Part shown: positions 7,841-15,838 of the stretch, piece by piece
How the letters are laid out: each line of letters begins with the position of its first letter
Position numbering within the stretch: the stretch's first letter is position 1
Origin: Belliella aquatica
Lineage (GTDB): Bacteria > Bacteroidota > Bacteroidia > Cytophagales > Cyclobacteriaceae
Length of the DNA stretch: 64,000 nt
NCBI RefSeq assembly: GCF_014637795.1
Contig: NZ_BMFD01000015.1
Coordinates: 1-64,000 of the forward strand
Direction: 5' to 3'
The notes under the pieces: generated by a model
The model's input: only the letters and a program-made list of their open reading frames with translations
Database searches by the model: none
Told to the model about the DNA's origin: nothing
Made by a program: the position numbers and the translations under genes

Positions 7841-9259
7841 ATGAGTAGCAAAAAAGAGGTTTTCGACCCTAATAGCTTTAGAGATTCTTTGGGGACAATG
7901 AAAGAGGATGGTAAAAGGAACTGGGTTTACCCTAAAAAGGTGTCTGGTAAATTTTACCGTTGGAGAACCTACTTATCTTGGGTTTTACTAGCAATCTTGT
8001 TTGCTGGGCCATTTATCCAAGTAGGCGGGAGACCTTATATGCTGTTCAACATTTTCGAGAGGAAGTTTATCATCTTTGGGGCAGCTTTTTGGCCTCAAGA
8101 CACGCATTTACTAATCTTCTTGCTACTCATTTTCTTTGTTTTTATCATTCTATTTACAGCAGTTTTTGGAAGAGTCTTCTGCGGATGGGCCTGTCCACAA
8201 ACTTTGTTTATGGAAATGGTATTTAGAAAAATCGAATATTGGATAGAAGGCGACGCCAATCAGCAGCGCAAACTCAATGCATTGCCCTGGACTTCAGAGA
8301 AAATCTGGAAGAAGGGTTTGAAATTGACAATATTCACCTTCATCTCTCTTTTGATCTCACACACTGTCATGGCTTATTTGATAGGGGTGGATCAAGTGAT
8401 TGAAATAGTCAGTCAACCCCCAGCAGCACATTTGTCTGGGTTTATAGGATTGATGGCTTTTACTGGAATCTTTTTGTTTGTGTTTTCATGGTTTAGAGAA
8501 CAAGCTTGTATTGTAGTCTGTCCTTACGGAAGATTGCAAGGTGTACTCCTCGATGCCAACTCGATCAATGTGACTTATGATCATGTGAGGGGAGAGCCAA
8601 GGGGAATGATCAGAAAAAACAAGATTGAAGAAACTCCAAAAGGAGATTGCGTGGACTGTAGCCTATGCGTGCAAGTTTGTCCCACCGGAATTGATATCAG
8701 AAATGGTGTACAGATGGAATGTGTCAATTGTACCGCTTGTATCGATGTATGTGACGATGTCATGATCAAAGTAGATAGGCCTACTGGCTTGATTCGATAC
8801 GCTTCGGATAATAGTGTGCTGAAACAAACCCAAAAACTACTAACTACAAGGGTGAAAATTTACTCTGTACTCTTAGTGATTTTAATGGGTGCTTTTGTAG
8901 CCTTGATTGCTACAAGAGATGATCTTGGAGCGACAGTCACGAGATTCAGAGGAATGACTTACCAAGCTAGAGATACAGGTGAAATTAGTAATCTTTACGA
9001 AATGTCATTTATCAATAAAACTTTCGATCAGCAGTTGGTGGAACTACAAGCTGAAGACCCTTCCTACCAAGTAGAGGTGGTTGGAGATCAGAATTGGACC
9101 TTAGCCGGTCAATCGAAGTTTGACGGGAGATTCTTCATCGTCAAAGATCAAAAAATGGTCAGCGTAAACCAAGATGATGTGGTGCTTTTACTCCTTCAAA
9201 ATGGAGAAGTGATTGATAAAATCAAAACGAGTTTCGTAGGGCCAATTTCAAAAGAATAG
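7841..9259 (+). CDS. ccoG: CcoG/RdxA-type ferredoxin-like oxidase accessory protein
   Basis: Polytopic iron-sulfur protein that in other bacteria acts as a copper reductase in cbb3 assembly. The 472-residue chain has about five membrane spans, the membrane-embedded C114GWAC118P motif, and two [4Fe-4S] ferredoxin motifs (C270, C273, C276, C280 and C294, C297, C300, C304). A C-terminal immunoglobulin-like periplasmic domain follows the last span near residue 345. All cluster ligands are present. The gene is 16 bases after ccoP. Confidence 0.95.
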   Translation: MSSKKEVFDPNSFRDSLGTMKEDGKRNWVYPKKVSGKFYRWRTYLSWVLLAILFAGPFIQVGGRPYMLFNIFERKFIIFGAAFWPQDTHLLIFLLLIFFVFIILFTAVFGRVFCGWACPQTLFMEMVFRKIEYWIEGDANQQRKLNALPWTSEKIWKKGLKLTIFTFISLLISHTVMAYLIGVDQVIEIVSQPPAAHLSGFIGLMAFTGIFLFVFSWFREQACIVVCPYGRLQGVLLDANSINVTYDHVRGEPRGMIRKNKIEETPKGDCVDCSLCVQVCPTGIDIRNGVQMECVNCTACIDVCDDVMIKVDRPTGLIRYASDNSVLKQTQKLLTTRVKIYSVLLVILMGAFVALIATRDDLGATVTRFRGMTYQARDTGEISNLYEMSFINKTFDQQLVELQAEDPSYQVEVVGDQNWTLAGQSKFDGRFFIVKDQKMVSVNQDDVVLLLLQNGEVIDKIKTSFVGPISKE

Positions 9260-9280
9260 AGCATACCTAAAGAAAATATA

Positions 9281-9706
9281 ATGGACTGGGGAAAAGGAAT
9301 AGTTATCGTAATTGCGGTCTTTGTCTTGTTTATGGCAGGATTGGTTACCATCTGTGTGAAGCAAGATGATATCCATTTAGTAACTCAAAATTACTACGAA
9401 GAGGAAATCAAATATCAGGATCAAATTGATAAAATCGTCAATGCCCATAACTTGGATTATGAAGTGTTGGCTTACAACACACAACTCAAAAGAGTTGTAA
9501 TGAATCTTCCGGTGGGATCCAAAGGAACGGTGCATTTATTCAGACCATCTGATGCTAGATTAGATCAAAAAATTGACTTCCAACTGCTCAATGTAGAAGA
9601 AAATTATATTGATGTAAAGGACTTGAAGGCTGGATATTGGAAGGTGAAATTGACTTGGGAGGAAAATGGCGTTGCGTACTACGAAGAGAAAAAAATCAAT
9701 ATTTAA
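9281..9706 (+). CDS. fixH: FixH family protein
   Basis: A 141-residue protein with one N-terminal span (about 5-27) and a periplasmic beta-rich domain. The QNYYEEEIKYQ segment after the span is characteristic of FixH/CcoH proteins, which help assemble or stabilise cbb3 oxidase. It lies 21 bases after ccoG. Its TAA abuts the ATG of the next gene, which suggests coupled translation. Confidence 0.9.
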   Translation: MDWGKGIVIVIAVFVLFMAGLVTICVKQDDIHLVTQNYYEEEIKYQDQIDKIVNAHNLDYEVLAYNTQLKRVVMNLPVGSKGTVHLFRPSDARLDQKIDFQLLNVEENYIDVKDLKAGYWKVKLTWEENGVAYYEEKKINI

Positions 9707-10411
9707 ATGATTTGGACTGCGTTTTTATTGGGTTTCTTGGGTTCATTCCATTGTCTTGGAATGTGCGGACCTATTGCTTTGGCTATTTCAGCAAAAGACA
9801 ATGCCCCATTTCTGCGCAATAAAATCATCTATAATCTCGGCCGAACACTCACTTATTCTATCTTAGGAGCCATCATCGGAATGGTCGGCTTTTCCTTAGC
9901 TTTGGCTGGAATTCAGCAATGGATATCTATTGGCATGGGAGCATTGATTTTGCTGATGGCTTTTTTCTACAAAAGAGCCGAAAGAGTCATTACCCAATCA
10001 GGCTTATTTGGAGCAGTTTACAAATTAAAATCTTCCTTAGGATACTTTTTGAAAAAGGGTGGGAGCGCAGCATTTTTTGCTTCAGGCCTCCTCAATGGAC
10101 TACTTCCTTGTGGAATGGTATACATCGCATTGATCGCATCATTAGCTTTGCAAAACCCATTGAATGGCGCTATTTACATGTTCTTCTTTGGGATGGGAAC
10201 TATCCCCATGTTGATCGCGGTGATGGTATCAGGAAAGATCTTATCGATTAAAATCCGAACGAAACTCACAAATGCTTTACCATACTTGGCGATGTTTATC
10301 GGTATTCTTTTCATCGTCCGCGGATTAGGCTTAGGGATTCATTATATCAGTCCAAAGCTTCATGTTTTTGACTACGGAACTGAGAAGATAGAGATTACAA
10401 TGTGCGAGTAA
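9707..10411 (+). CDS. SafE/TauE-like membrane protein of the cbb3 cluster
   Basis: A 234-residue membrane protein of six or so spans. The first helix contains H15CLGMC20GP, and a second motif GLLPCGMVY lies near residue 130. This paired Cys pattern marks the DsbD/CcdA-like branch of the sulfite exporter TauE/SafE family that accompanies cbb3 operons. A role in copper or thiol handling during oxidase assembly is inferred from motif and position. It starts directly after the fixH stop. It ends the operon, and repeat-rich DNA follows. Confidence 0.85.
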   Translation: MIWTAFLLGFLGSFHCLGMCGPIALAISAKDNAPFLRNKIIYNLGRTLTYSILGAIIGMVGFSLALAGIQQWISIGMGALILLMAFFYKRAERVITQSGLFGAVYKLKSSLGYFLKKGGSAAFFASGLLNGLLPCGMVYIALIASLALQNPLNGAIYMFFFGMGTIPMLIAVMVSGKILSIKIRTKLTNALPYLAMFIGILFIVRGLGLGIHYISPKLHVFDYGTEKIEITMCE

Positions 10412-10774
10412 GAAGAGATGCTAGATTTTTAGAGCTAAGAAGTAAGAGCCAAGAACCAAGAATTAGAGACGAGAAGCAAGAGACGAGAATTTTAAATTTG
10501 GAATCATCAAAAGAATCAAGCGATTAAACTAATAAACTTCACAACCTTAAAACCTTTTAAACTTTTAACCCAATCAACAATTCAACTTAATCAACGAATC
10601 TGGCCACCCCAAAAACCTTCCAACTTTCCAACCTTCCAACTTTCCAACCTTTCAATTTTTAAATCTTCCAATCTTCCAATCTTCCAATCAAATAACAAAT
10701 CTCGCCACCCCAAAAACCTTCCAAATTCCCAACCTTCAAACCTTCCAATTTTTAAATCTTCCAATCTTCTCTCC
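10412..10774. repeat. repeat-rich spacer between the cbb3 operon and hemN
   Basis: This gap holds no supportable gene. A period-7 array starts about 20 bases after the SafE-like stop (about 10432-10492). It is followed by an AT-rich stretch and then two copies of an approximately 101-bp unit built from an 8-bp period (10597-10697 and 10698 to about 10775). No clear terminator for either flanking operon was recognised here. Confidence 0.65.
10432..10492. repeat. degenerate 7-bp-period array, ARNNRAG type
   Basis: Heptamers read AGCTAAG, AAGTAAG, AGCCAAG, AACCAAG, then one 6-base unit, then AGACGAG, AAGCAAG, AGACGAG. Bases 5-7 (RAG) are the constant part. The unit AGCCAAG is shared with the array after the HtrA gene at about 37009. 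It follows the stop of the SafE-like gene by about 20 bases. Confidence 0.7.
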
Positions 10775-10775
10775 T
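10597..10775. repeat. octamer-period array in two ~101-bp direct copies
   Basis: Each copy begins AATCT(G/C)(G/C)CCACCCCAAAAA and continues with octamers such as CCTTCCAA, CTTTCCAA, CCTTTCAA, TTTTTAAA, TCTTCCAA. The second copy is shorter and runs up to the hemN stop. In minus orientation the array reads open for 68 codons, but it only translates the repeat and is not a gene. Confidence 0.75.
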
Positions 10776-12133
10776 CAAATCGCCTTACTAAAAACAAACT
10801 GCCTCTCTGTTTTTTCTTGCATTCTTAGGTCAAAGGCGGTGCAGATATTCCTCACAAAAGGAAGACCCAGTTCTAATATTTCGATACCAGAGGCATCAAA
10901 TTGAATCAAGCCTTCTTTTTGGAATGTGGTTAGTTTTTCTAAGTTGCTTGGACTGATATCATGATAAAACGTAGCGTCCCATTCAGCAACCTGATTACAA
11001 ATCAGATTCAAAATCAAATCTCTCGTAGCAATATCCTCTGAACTCATAGCGTGTCCTTTTGTCAAAGGCAAATGCGTTAAACCAATCTGCTCTTTGTATA
11101 AATTGATATCTTTGACATTTTGACCATAAGCATAGTAGATGTCAGAAATTGAGCTATTTCCCAACCCGATCAATATTTTGGAGGGGGAGGTAGTGTAGCC
11201 CATAAAATTCCGATGTAGGGTTTTATTTTCTTTGGCTTGATAAAGTGGATCATTCTCAAGGGCAAAATGATCCATGCCTACCTCGAGATAACCTATTTCA
11301 GAAAGGATTTGCTTGCCTTTTTCATAAAGAGCTCTTTTTTCTTCTTCTTTGGGAAGATATTGTTCGAAACTCTTTTGGGCTGGAAAAGCGGAGGGCAAGT
11401 GGGCATAGCTGTAAAAGGCAATACGGTCAGGCTTCAAAGAAGAGACTTTTTCGAACGTGTCCTCAATCGTAGCAATGTTCTGATGTGGAAGCCCATAGAT
11501 TAAATCAAAATTCACAGATTCATAGCCAATTTCTCTCGCGATGTCAGTGGCTTCTTTTACCTTTTCCAAAGGCTGAATTCTGTGAATGGCCTTTTGTACA
11601 TCTATGTTGAAATCCTGAATTCCATAGCTGACACGACGAAACCCCAGATCAAAAAGTGTTTGTAAATGGTCTCTTGTCGTATTGTTGGGATGTCCTTCAA
11701 AACTCAGTTCAGCCTCTTTCATCAATTCGGAAGTACCAAGAATAGACCCCAACATTCTCTTAAGAGATGATGGAGAAAAGAAAGTTGGCGTTCCACCACC
11801 AAGGTGTATTCCTGCTAGTTTTGGTTGGGTCTCAAAAAGAGAAAGGTATATTTCCCATTCTTTAATTACACTTTCGATATAGGGTGTCTCGACTGCATGA
11901 TTCTTTGTAATGCGCTTGTTGCAGCCACAGTAGGTGCACAAACTTTCACAATAGGGCATGTGGATATAAAGTGTAATGCCTTCAGAATCTCCAAAATCTT
12001 CATATGCGATTTTGACCAGTTTTTTCCATTTCAACTCATTCATATCATCTGCCCAAAGTGGAACAGTAGGATAGGAGGTGTAGCGAGGTGCTGGTACATT
12101 GTATTTCTGCAGAAGGCTTGGTTGGTGTGACAT
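10775..12133 (-). CDS. hemN: oxygen-independent coproporphyrinogen III oxidase (HemN)
   Basis: Radical SAM enzyme that decarboxylates coproporphyrinogen III to protoporphyrinogen IX without oxygen, in heme synthesis. The 452-residue protein carries C62xxxC66xxC69 with an adjacent C71, the HLGGGTPTFF glycine motif for SAM, and a C-terminal HemN domain. Length fits HemN rather than the shorter HemW. It converges on the cbb3 operon, so heme supply for low-oxygen respiration is encoded next to the heme-rich oxidase. The octamer array ends at its stop codon. Confidence 0.94.
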   Translation of the reverse strand: MSHQPSLLQKYNVPAPRYTSYPTVPLWADDMNELKWKKLVKIAYEDFGDSEGITLYIHMPYCESLCTYCGCNKRITKNHAVETPYIESVIKEWEIYLSLFETQPKLAGIHLGGGTPTFFSPSSLKRMLGSILGTSELMKEAELSFEGHPNNTTRDHLQTLFDLGFRRVSYGIQDFNIDVQKAIHRIQPLEKVKEATDIAREIGYESVNFDLIYGLPHQNIATIEDTFEKVSSLKPDRIAFYSYAHLPSAFPAQKSFEQYLPKEEEKRALYEKGKQILSEIGYLEVGMDHFALENDPLYQAKENKTLHRNFMGYTTSPSKILIGLGNSSISDIYYAYGQNVKDINLYKEQIGLTHLPLTKGHAMSSEDIATRDLILNLICNQVAEWDATFYHDISPSNLEKLTTFQKEGLIQFDASGIEILELGLPFVRNICTAFDLRMQEKTERQFVFSKAI

Positions 12134-12225
12134 TTTTTCTCAAATCGATGACGATACAAAAATGCCAAGAAGTTGACCCAATTATGATGACTACAATTAT
12201 TTCCAAAACTGATAAAAGTCATCTA

Positions 12226-12262
12226 AAAAAATAAAAAAAGCCCATCACAATCGTGATAGGCT
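12226..12262 (-). terminator. terminator of the exported protein gene at 12288
   Basis: Stem 12239-12248 with 12253-12262 (AGCC and ATCAC paired with GTGAT and GGCT, one mismatch). On the minus strand it is followed by a run of T broken by single A. It lies 26 bases past the stop at 12288. Confidence 0.8.
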
Positions 12263-12287
12263 TTAATTAATGTACTTTCGTTTTTTC

Positions 12288-12818
12288 TTATTCTACTGAG
12301 ATTTGAACATCTTGTGCGACTCTTCCATCTACCGAAAACCCTGGAGGAATTACAGCATCTTTACCCTTTTTAGTCAGAAACAAAATACATACAAGCACGC
12401 CAAGTAAAATTGCTGCAGTTTGTTTGTCTTCTCCTTCTTCGTACACTTTGGCATTTGTAAGCCTTACTTCAGTACCATCTACTGCTTCTACAGTTTTGAT
12501 TTCAACTTCAACAGATCCTTCCTTACCAAGACCTTTAGCTTTGTTTACTCTAGTAACCTGAGCTTTTGCCCTAGCACCTCTTCTAACCACTGTTTTACCA
12601 TTTACCTTTACATCGTCAACTACAAAAAAGTCGAGTGTTTGACCAGCGATTAAATTAGCTGAATTGATTTCGGTTGAATTTTCAACTGAGATCACAGTTC
12701 CTGAAGCGAGTTTTACTTGTTCAACACTTTTTGAAGAAAAAGACATTGTAAGCATAGAGATTGATAGCAAAATGCTAAAAACCCTAATAGAACGTGAGTT
12801 TTGGATAAATTTGATCAT
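12288..12818 (-). CDS. exported protein of unknown function
   Basis: A 176-residue protein with an N-terminal export signal (about 1-30). It has a beta-rich middle of short valine-rich strands (SGTVISVENS, VKVNGKTVVRRGARAKAQV) and a hydrophobic segment (AAILLGVLVCILFL) followed by a KKGKD basic stretch and a short tail. The middle resembles periplasmic proteins that regulate surface charge or binding through RGA...AKAQVTRV-like strands, but no family is assigned. It has its own terminator and lies 23 bases downstream of the YidD-domain gene on the same strand. Confidence 0.75.
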   Translation of the reverse strand: MIKFIQNSRSIRVFSILLSISMLTMSFSSKSVEQVKLASGTVISVENSTEINSANLIAGQTLDFFVVDDVKVNGKTVVRRGARAKAQVTRVNKAKGLGKEGSVEVEIKTVEAVDGTEVRLTNAKVYEEGEDKQTAAILLGVLVCILFLTKKGKDAVIPPGFSVDGRVAQDVQISVE

Positions 12819-12841
12819 AAAATATTTAGTTTGTGTTTTGT

Positions 12842-13975
12842 TTAATTGAAAGAGTACATTAATTTTTTCTTGTAATTTTCTTTTTGGCTGGTATTATATC
12901 TCTTCGCTGCTTTGTAACCACCAGAAATATTGCCTATATAAAATGCGGTTGAAAACATTCCAGTAAGGATGCCAATGCCATAATTCTCAGTTTTGAAACT
13001 TGTATAAGTAGCGTATCCTAATAATCCATTGAGAACTAGAGAAGAGATCCCAGTTGTGGTGTGGCCCGAATACATATATCCAGCTCCCGGAATTATCCCT
13101 AAAACTCCTGCCAAAACTGGCTTTTTTTGCTTAAGGCTAGTGATGGAATTGATCGTCTGAATGTTTTGAGACAAATATTCCCTGAAGATATAATTCTCAG
13201 AGACCATAGCGTATTGCTCCTGTACCTTGTCGAATTGATCAAGCTGTGCATATAGAAACCCTTTGAAGGCCAATCTTCTGTCATTAATATCTTTCCAATC
13301 GATATCACTATCTAGAATTTCAATAGATTTTTCAGTTTGGTTTAGACCAAACCAAGCCTCACTGACTTTAAGTATAATATTCGGGTCATTTGCAAGTAAT
13401 GGATTTTTAAAATTTCCATGTTCAAAAATTATTTTCTCATATTCTTCAATAGACATTAATGCCTTGAAATAATTATACTCAAGAGTTAGAGTCTCTGTTG
13501 GGTCTTCGAATTTCAACCTATGATACTCCGTTATTGCTTCTCTGTAAAGCTGTTTGTCAATGAGGTGAAGAAAGAATTTAATGTCATCTGAAATATTTTC
13601 GTCAAAACTTTTAGAATATTCCTTTTCACTTTTTTTGAACATTTGACTATTCGAGTCAGGGTATGTAACTAAATCAATGAACTTAAATTCTCCCTCGACT
13701 AACTCCATGTCATAAAACTTATGCTCATGACCGCATCTTGTCAACCGATCACTTGTCATCAAAAAACCATTCACTAAACCTTTTTCATTAAATGCCTCCA
13801 TTGCATATTTTGAACAACTAGGATACATAGGGCATTTTTGAGATCTAATATCACTGATAAACTTTTGGTAAAAATTGTAAACATCCCCCGGACTTTCTTC
13901 TTGAGAAAAAGCAGGATATTGAATTAATACAAGAATAAATAAAAATAGAAAGCTTAGTACCTTGTGTAATGTCAT
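12842..13975 (-). CDS. exported protein with N-terminal YidD-like domain
   Basis: A 377-residue protein. A cleavable signal (about 1-24, ending PAFSQ) is followed by a YidD-type domain (about 30-90) with FYQKFIS, C48PMYPSC54SKYAMEAF and R80C81. Then come TPR-like helical repeats (about 125-275) and a C-terminal hydrophobic part with the PGAGYMYSG turn seen in DUF5683-like proteins. Classical YidD is a cytoplasmic, membrane-bound 70-90-residue protein that aids YidC insertion, so an exported multi-domain version probably does something else. The three Cys could form a disulfide or metal site. Function unknown. Confidence 0.85.
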   Translation of the reverse strand: MTLHKVLSFLFLFILVLIQYPAFSQEESPGDVYNFYQKFISDIRSQKCPMYPSCSKYAMEAFNEKGLVNGFLMTSDRLTRCGHEHKFYDMELVEGEFKFIDLVTYPDSNSQMFKKSEKEYSKSFDENISDDIKFFLHLIDKQLYREAITEYHRLKFEDPTETLTLEYNYFKALMSIEEYEKIIFEHGNFKNPLLANDPNIILKVSEAWFGLNQTEKSIEILDSDIDWKDINDRRLAFKGFLYAQLDQFDKVQEQYAMVSENYIFREYLSQNIQTINSITSLKQKKPVLAGVLGIIPGAGYMYSGHTTTGISSLVLNGLLGYATYTSFKTENYGIGILTGMFSTAFYIGNISGGYKAAKRYNTSQKENYKKKLMYSFN

Positions 13976-14260
13976 TATTTAACACTTCTTTAATGTTTCA
14001 AATATAGTTTAAATAATTATTTAACACTAAATAATCTATCAGTCAATTAAAAATTATTTATTTCATTTTTACAAATGCAATCTTAAGTAAACCTGATAGT
14101 ATCCATAAGTTGAAAAAGTATTTTTTAGATCACTTTAATTGTCAAGAAGTTGACTTGAGAGGAAGAGGATAGTTAGTATTTATCCTGAAGACCAAATTAT
14201 ATTCAAAGGGGAAAAGAGGCAATTTCTTTGTTAAATAAAAGTTTCAGTATTTAATTTTTT

Positions 14261-15718
14261 TTAAAACAGATTCTTAGTAAACTCGATTTTAATCTTGAGT
14301 TGAAATTCCTTGATGACTTTGAAAATCTCTACCAAAGTAACCATTTGAACTTTCGTCAGTTCCTTGATGCGAACAAAGTTTTCAGGAGATTTATTTTCTT
14401 CGATGATCATCAAAGCTTGCTTTTCCAATCGCAATGCCATCAGGTAATAATATGCATGCTGAAGCTCTTGGGCTTCTTTTTCTGTAAAAATGCCCTTTTG
14501 CTGAAGTGTGATAATTCTCTTCCCTGTATTTGTCTCAAAAATGCGATTTTTCAAAGCGAAAATCCTCACCAAATCCACAATTGGAGTCATCGTTTTTTTG
14601 ATGTCAAAAAACTTCTCCCCCTCGATTTTGAAGGTTCTTATGTTTTTTAAAAAAGTAAGTGGTGGCTCAAATTGCAGTGCATTGTTGCCCATGTTTAAGA
14701 AAAAACGCTCTGTTGGATTCTGAAGTTGGAGATCCATAAAGCCTTTCAACTCTTCCAAAATTCCAAAATCTCCATAGATCGCTCGGCAGTCAAAAAAAGT
14801 AGAATATTTCATGACCGTCTCTTGTGTAGATTCCTGAATCCAACTTTCATAATTGCGCTTCCAATGCGAGAGCGAATGGGTCCATTTGGGATTTTTAGCC
14901 ATAAAACCACCCAAGCAAAAGCTGAAGCCTATATGATCCAAAGCAGTGGAAACTCGATTGGAAAAATCTAAGAAATAGTCTCTTACTAACTCTCTTTGTT
15001 CATTGGCTTTATCCTCGTAAATGATGGCATTGTCTTGGTCGGTTTTGAGTGTTTGCTCTCCGCGACCTTCACTTCCCATGACGAAAAACACAAACTTCGC
15101 CGGAGGTGTGCCTATGTCAGAAATAATGTTTTCGATCACCCGCAAGGCAATCGTATCTGAGACAGTGGTGACGATTTGATTGATAATTTCAGATTTTAGC
15201 CCATTGTCAATCAACTGATGAATGATCTTTGGGACTTGCTGCCACTTTTCCCTAAGTTCATCCTCGTCTAGAGCCTGTTTGACGGATTGGATAAAAATAA
15301 ATGGCCCCTGAGATTGTTCAGTAAGGATCTTGGTCCTACTTATCCACCCAACGTAAGTGTTTTTGTATTTTACCAGCAGATACCTAGTTTTGGTCTGAAA
15401 CATCAGCAATAATGCTTCATAAAGAAAGGCATTATTAGAAATTGCAACTATTCCCCTGTCCATGATGCTACTGATAGGAGCTGAGGTATCCATTTGCTTA
15501 GCGATTACCTTATCTCTAAGCGTGATATCAGTCACAAAACCAAGAATATTCTGATCAGAATCTCCGATAAAAAGGCAAGAGATCTTCTCCTTTGCCATGA
15601 TTTGGGCAGCTTCAAAAATAGGTCTATCGACTTCACAGATCCGAAGGTTTCGATGATGCATATCACCAACTTTTTTCGAATAAAATTTATCGGTGTTGAT
15701 TTCTGTGGATTGTATCAT
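14261..15718 (-). CDS. CBS-pair and DUF294 nucleotidyltransferase-like protein
   Basis: A 485-residue cytoplasmic protein. Two CBS domains occupy about residues 15-135. A DUF294 nucleotidyltransferase fold follows with GSEGRGE (215-221) and TDQDN (226-230), then the C-terminal DUF294 substrate-binding-like helical domain to the end. Members often begin with a cyclic-nucleotide-binding domain. That domain is absent here, and the 120 bases upstream cannot encode it. A signalling or nucleotidyl-transfer role sensing adenine nucleotides is inferred from the CBS domains. It is divergent from the amidohydrolase gene. Confidence 0.88.
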   Translation of the reverse strand: MIQSTEINTDKFYSKKVGDMHHRNLRICEVDRPIFEAAQIMAKEKISCLFIGDSDQNILGFVTDITLRDKVIAKQMDTSAPISSIMDRGIVAISNNAFLYEALLLMFQTKTRYLLVKYKNTYVGWISRTKILTEQSQGPFIFIQSVKQALDEDELREKWQQVPKIIHQLIDNGLKSEIINQIVTTVSDTIALRVIENIISDIGTPPAKFVFFVMGSEGRGEQTLKTDQDNAIIYEDKANEQRELVRDYFLDFSNRVSTALDHIGFSFCLGGFMAKNPKWTHSLSHWKRNYESWIQESTQETVMKYSTFFDCRAIYGDFGILEELKGFMDLQLQNPTERFFLNMGNNALQFEPPLTFLKNIRTFKIEGEKFFDIKKTMTPIVDLVRIFALKNRIFETNTGKRIITLQQKGIFTEKEAQELQHAYYYLMALRLEKQALMIIEENKSPENFVRIKELTKVQMVTLVEIFKVIKEFQLKIKIEFTKNLF

Positions 15719-15772
15719 GTAGCTAGGATTCTCAATGGTGAAAATAATTAAAATTATTAACTTAGACTATTG

Positions 15773-15780
15773 TAGTTTTG
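15773..15780 (+). promoter_or_regulatory. -7 promoter box of the amidohydrolase gene
   Basis: TAGTTTTG matches TAnnTTTG exactly, 58 bases before the ATG at 15839 and in the divergent gap. No convincing -33 TTTG was found, so support is partial. Confidence 0.4.
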
Positions 15781-15838
15781 GATGGATACAATTCCTTAAC
15801 AAAAGTAGCCCTAATTATAAATCTTAAACATTCAATCC

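Noticed and set aside
10597-10775. Possible CRISPR array
   Set aside because: Units are 8 bp, imperfect and without spacers, and no cas gene is near.
10591-10797. Minus-strand open frame of 68 codons
   Set aside because: It is a translation of the octamer repeat; the protein shows the same repeat period and nothing else.
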